From positions 57,081 through 121,080 of the forward strand of contig NZ_BMYJ01000011.1 of NCBI RefSeq assembly GCF_014652215.1: a DNA stretch of 64,000 bases. Direction: 5' to 3'. Of this stretch, positions 63,201 through 64,000 are shown in pieces; position 1 is the first letter of the stretch; every line of letters begins with the position of its first letter. This DNA comes from Neogemmobacter tilapiae. Lineage in GTDB: Bacteria > Pseudomonadota > Alphaproteobacteria > Rhodobacterales > Rhodobacteraceae. The position numbers and the translations under genes are program-made. Below the pieces are notes generated by a model. It saw nothing but the letters and a program-made list of their open reading frames with translations, did not search any database and was not told the DNA's origin.

Positions 63201-63657
63201 ATGCGCCTTCGCCTGCCATTTCCGGCAGGGGACTTTCCGTCAGAAACGAGTCCAGCGCATCAACCGATCCGATGGCAAACTCGCCGGAGGGCAAAGGCGT
63301 TAGCAGGTCGCGCGCCAAAGCATTTCGGGTGGGGGTGATCCGCCCGGCCCTATCAACCGTCGCCTCGGTCACCACAGGCGCGACGATTTCCGGCAGCCCG
63401 CCCGCCCACGCGGCCCCATGCGACGATTTCCGCGCCATCACCAACGGCCAGAACCGAATACCCATGGCTTTGGCCGAAGCCTGACCGCGGAAAACACGCT
63501 CGATAACCTCAACGGGCAAAACGCCGGACTTCAGTGCTTCGGCCGGTACGTCCACAAACCGCTTCCGATCGGCTTGCGTGAACTTCCCTTCACCAAGCGC
63601 CCCGTCGGCAAGCGCGGTCCGCCAGTATCGAAGTATTGCTTCCCTCGCCTCAGTCAT
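60259..63657 (-). CDS. UPF1-like SF1 helicase fused to PLD nuclease (type II Mokosh-like defence protein)
   Basis: 1132 residues. The COG1112-type helicase has a Q-like motif at about 250-258, Walker A VNGPPGTGKTT (272-282), Walker B IVDEAGQ (668-674), GDTQQIEPI (694-702) and motif VI TVSRAKDN (921-928). Two helical, partly coiled insertions span about 370-570. The C-terminal part from about 975 is a single phospholipase-D domain with the HKD motif HSKIVAID (His1075, Asp1082). This helicase-PLD fusion is the described architecture of type II Mokosh (MkoC), an anti-phage system, but a different UPF1-like family cannot be excluded without a search. Translation is coupled to a short upstream ORF (ATGA). 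The location next to tRNA-fMet and codon use suggest acquisition. Confidence 0.8.
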   Translation of the reverse strand: MTEAREAILRYWRTALADGALGEGKFTQADRKRFVDVPAEALKSGVLPVEVIERVFRGQASAKAMGIRFWPLVMARKSSHGAAWAGGLPEIVAPVVTEATVDRAGRITPTRNALARDLLTPLPSGEFAIGSVDALDSFLTESPLPEMAGEGAWQEYLGHCRKMVDAVSQGWPRGDADYQPIGLGFLELAEDANATVRGILDLYDKLLAEKPAAPLLGQIAQPRKVVGGLDHRIEREFARRLGHSNATFPLAEHQRQVLAWLDTSAPGEVIAVNGPPGTGKTTMLLSAVAGLWVRAALRGDDPPVIVAASSNNQAVTNIIDAFGKDFGKGEGRFAGRWLPEVESFGMFLASHSRRLEAARRYQTEEFQTERETVAYVQRAKEAYLLAARVAFPDTPNPDVASVVSALQRRMAAEVEKLSRIDTAASARHAATEALNAQLGPDPEATEARRAEDVAQRTAALERLRGARAALDQHLASESSLTAVVGFLSSVKEKRALRARLAIGDLLPGLENAKRVSEIEDRVRTELGSAEAALKAAEQALVRARALRREFLEAERSWEGAVSAFSSGDDIAELERRADLETRFPLFLLATHYWEGRWLLAMEADLAAIVAAKGKNGKATVIPRWHRRMMLTPCAVATFASLPGKMTYTRRDGGKWATEYLFDFIDLLIVDEAGQVLPEVAGASFALAKRALVIGDTQQIEPISSVPRPVDVGNLRNCGLLGGETDIDALSASGICSTTGSAMRLAQEACRVSPYPDLEKGLYLFEHRRCYDEIISFSNALCYKGKLRPLRGKAPADAGLPALGYLHIDGRAVTSGSSRANLLEAQTIAAWLDENRAGLEARYRRPLEQIVGIVTPFGRQVREIRDACASRRISVDGREGMTIGTVHALQGAERPVVIFSPVYSKHADGGFVDASPSMLNVTVSRAKDNCLVFGDMDVMAAAQTGSPRSILSEFLFASETNALEFAAEPRTDLKQGSGQIQMLRDAVGHDAFLLDALSAGGRRYTIVSPWVIAGTMERVGLIAAFEGAIRRGAEIDVFADPLLNEGPAAGGQTQMEAVEKLFAKIGVRLHKLPKLHSKIVAIDSDLLCIGSYNWLSADRQGQYARHETSFVYRGQHLEDEIRAIVGSLKRREK

Positions 63658-63797
63658 TTGGAGCGGTTGCCCGGTCCAAAGACGCGGACCGCCCGCTTCG
63701 CGGCTAGGGAATGCCCGTCGATCGCTTGTTCGAAATCAGTCCAGCCAGAAAACCCAAGTCCAACGTCTTTCATCGTAAATCCATTGCCGTCGATCAT
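63654..63797 (-). CDS. Short ORF coupled to the helicase gene, 47 aa (hypothetical)
   Basis: An ATG at 63797 (or 63773) opens a frame of 47 (39) codons, ending AVRVFGPGNRSK, whose stop overlaps the helicase ATG as ATGA. Its sequence (MKDVGLGFSGWTDFEQAIDG from the second start) looks like a plausible globular peptide. The overlap is the same type as between true genes elsewhere in the window. It may be a real small partner or a leader for coupled translation. Low confidence because of length. Confidence 0.4.
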   Translation of the reverse strand: MIDGNGFTMKDVGLGFSGWTDFEQAIDGHSLAAKRAVRVFGPGNRSK

Positions 63798-63985
63798 ACT
63801 GCCCGACGATGCACGCCTTAGGATTGCTGCGCAATGGTATGTTCATGAGTATGTCCGTCGACGTAGCTCGCTGCACGACTATGCGTGCTGTTGCGGTTTT
63901 TCTTTGGCGGTGTTGATGTTGGGTACACGAATGCACAAAGGGCCCCGCGGGGCGTTGTTCGTGTCTTTGATCTTACGCGATTTTC
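63798..63985. other. Intergenic region between tRNA-fMet and the helicase cassette
   Basis: Apart from the terminator at 63925-63964, no gene or known element is seen. It should contain the promoter of the small ORF and helicase, on the minus strand; no confident promoter boxes were found. Confidence 0.4.
63925..63964 (-). terminator. Terminator after tRNA-fMet
   Basis: On the minus strand, ACACGAA and TTCGTGT enclose a GC-rich core GCCCCGCGGGGC followed by CCTTTGT. The extended hairpin lies 21 bases after the tRNA 3' end and probably ends its transcript. Confidence 0.6.
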
Positions 63986-64000
63986 TGGTTGCGGGGGCAG
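63986..64000 (-). tRNA. Initiator tRNA-fMet, 3' end only
   Basis: The last 15 bases of the window, read on the minus strand, are CTGCCCCCGCAACCA. This is the encoded CCA end, discriminator A, and acceptor strand CCCCGCA of bacterial initiator tRNA, with A72, which in initiators is not paired to base 1. The anticodon lies beyond the window, so identity rests on the acceptor sequence. Confidence 0.85.

Noticed and set aside
63736..63936. A 66-codon minus-strand frame upstream of the helicase
   Set aside because: It overlaps the better coupled 47-codon frame, shows no link to the helicase start and runs through the terminator of tRNA-fMet.
1..64000. CRISPR arrays, rRNA genes or intact insertion sequences
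   Set aside because: No regularly spaced repeat-spacer units, rRNA conserved segments, or transposase with flanking inverted repeats were seen on either strand.

Overview
The window looks like chromosomal DNA of a GC-rich alphaproteobacterium of the Rhodobacterales (Rhodobacter/Paracoccus/Gemmobacter-type). The evidence is gene order: chvI-chvG-hprK-rapZ-EIIA-HPr next to pckA, and relA/spoT-DUF2062-pdxJ-acpS-lepB-rnc-era-recO. Genes are tightly packed, with many 1-8 base ATGA/TGATG/TTGA overlaps. There are no rRNA genes, CRISPR arrays or intact insertion sequences. The only tRNA is the 3' end of an initiator tRNA-fMet at the right edge.

Layout. 1-0.75 kb: end of a nitrate-responsive nasT-nasS pair (minus). 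0.9-6.3 kb: ChvG/ChvI two-component system, HPr kinase, RapZ, EIIA, HPr and a lipid acyltransferase (minus), divergent from pckA (6.6-8.2 kb). 8.2-10.5 kb: an NAD-dependent reductase behind a striking palindromic promoter, then an MFS transporter. 10.8-20.97 kb: core housekeeping genes (recO, era, rnc, lepB, acpS, pdxJ, rsh, rpoZ). Inside this run, between acpS and pdxJ, sits a 2.1 kb insert: a short peptide ORF with a repetitive Lys/Gly tail, an HExxH peptide-modification enzyme and a divergent ATP-grasp protein. This looks like a small uncharacterised RiPP-type pathway. 21-29 kb: folK, an NYN nuclease, ispH, rnhA, a TRIC-like channel, a lytic transglycosylase, a DMT permease, and a split MnmC pair (mnmD and an FAD oxidoreductase).

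29.5-41.9 kb is an R-body (Reb) locus. It has a Crp-type regulator, a sigma factor, three RebB-family proteins, four unrecognised proteins between them, a divergent cyclase-AAA-ATPase regulator translationally coupled to a 962-residue FAD oxidoreductase with an acetoacetate-decarboxylase-like C-terminus, and a second Crp-type regulator. The cyclase and the two Crp-type proteins suggest a cyclic-nucleotide control loop, which is inference.

42-56 kb returns to mostly core genes: GNAT, smc, a glycosyltransferase, cobD/cobC, a DsbD-like N-terminal domain protein, yqgE, rarA, a c-type cytochrome, and a four-gene envelope-lipid-type operon (metallophosphoesterase, GT21, DedA, GT2). 56.2-59.6 kb is a cobalamin-riboswitch-controlled operon: DUF1636 protein, then BtuD-, BtuF- and BtuC-like ABC transporter parts.

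59.6-64 kb is a likely acquired segment next to tRNA-fMet. It has an AT-richer 0.6 kb scar and a 1132-residue UPF1-like helicase fused to a phospholipase-D nuclease domain, the architecture of type II Mokosh anti-phage defence, with a small coupled upstream ORF. The two regions most worth follow-up are the peptide/HExxH/ATP-grasp cassette and the enlarged R-body locus.
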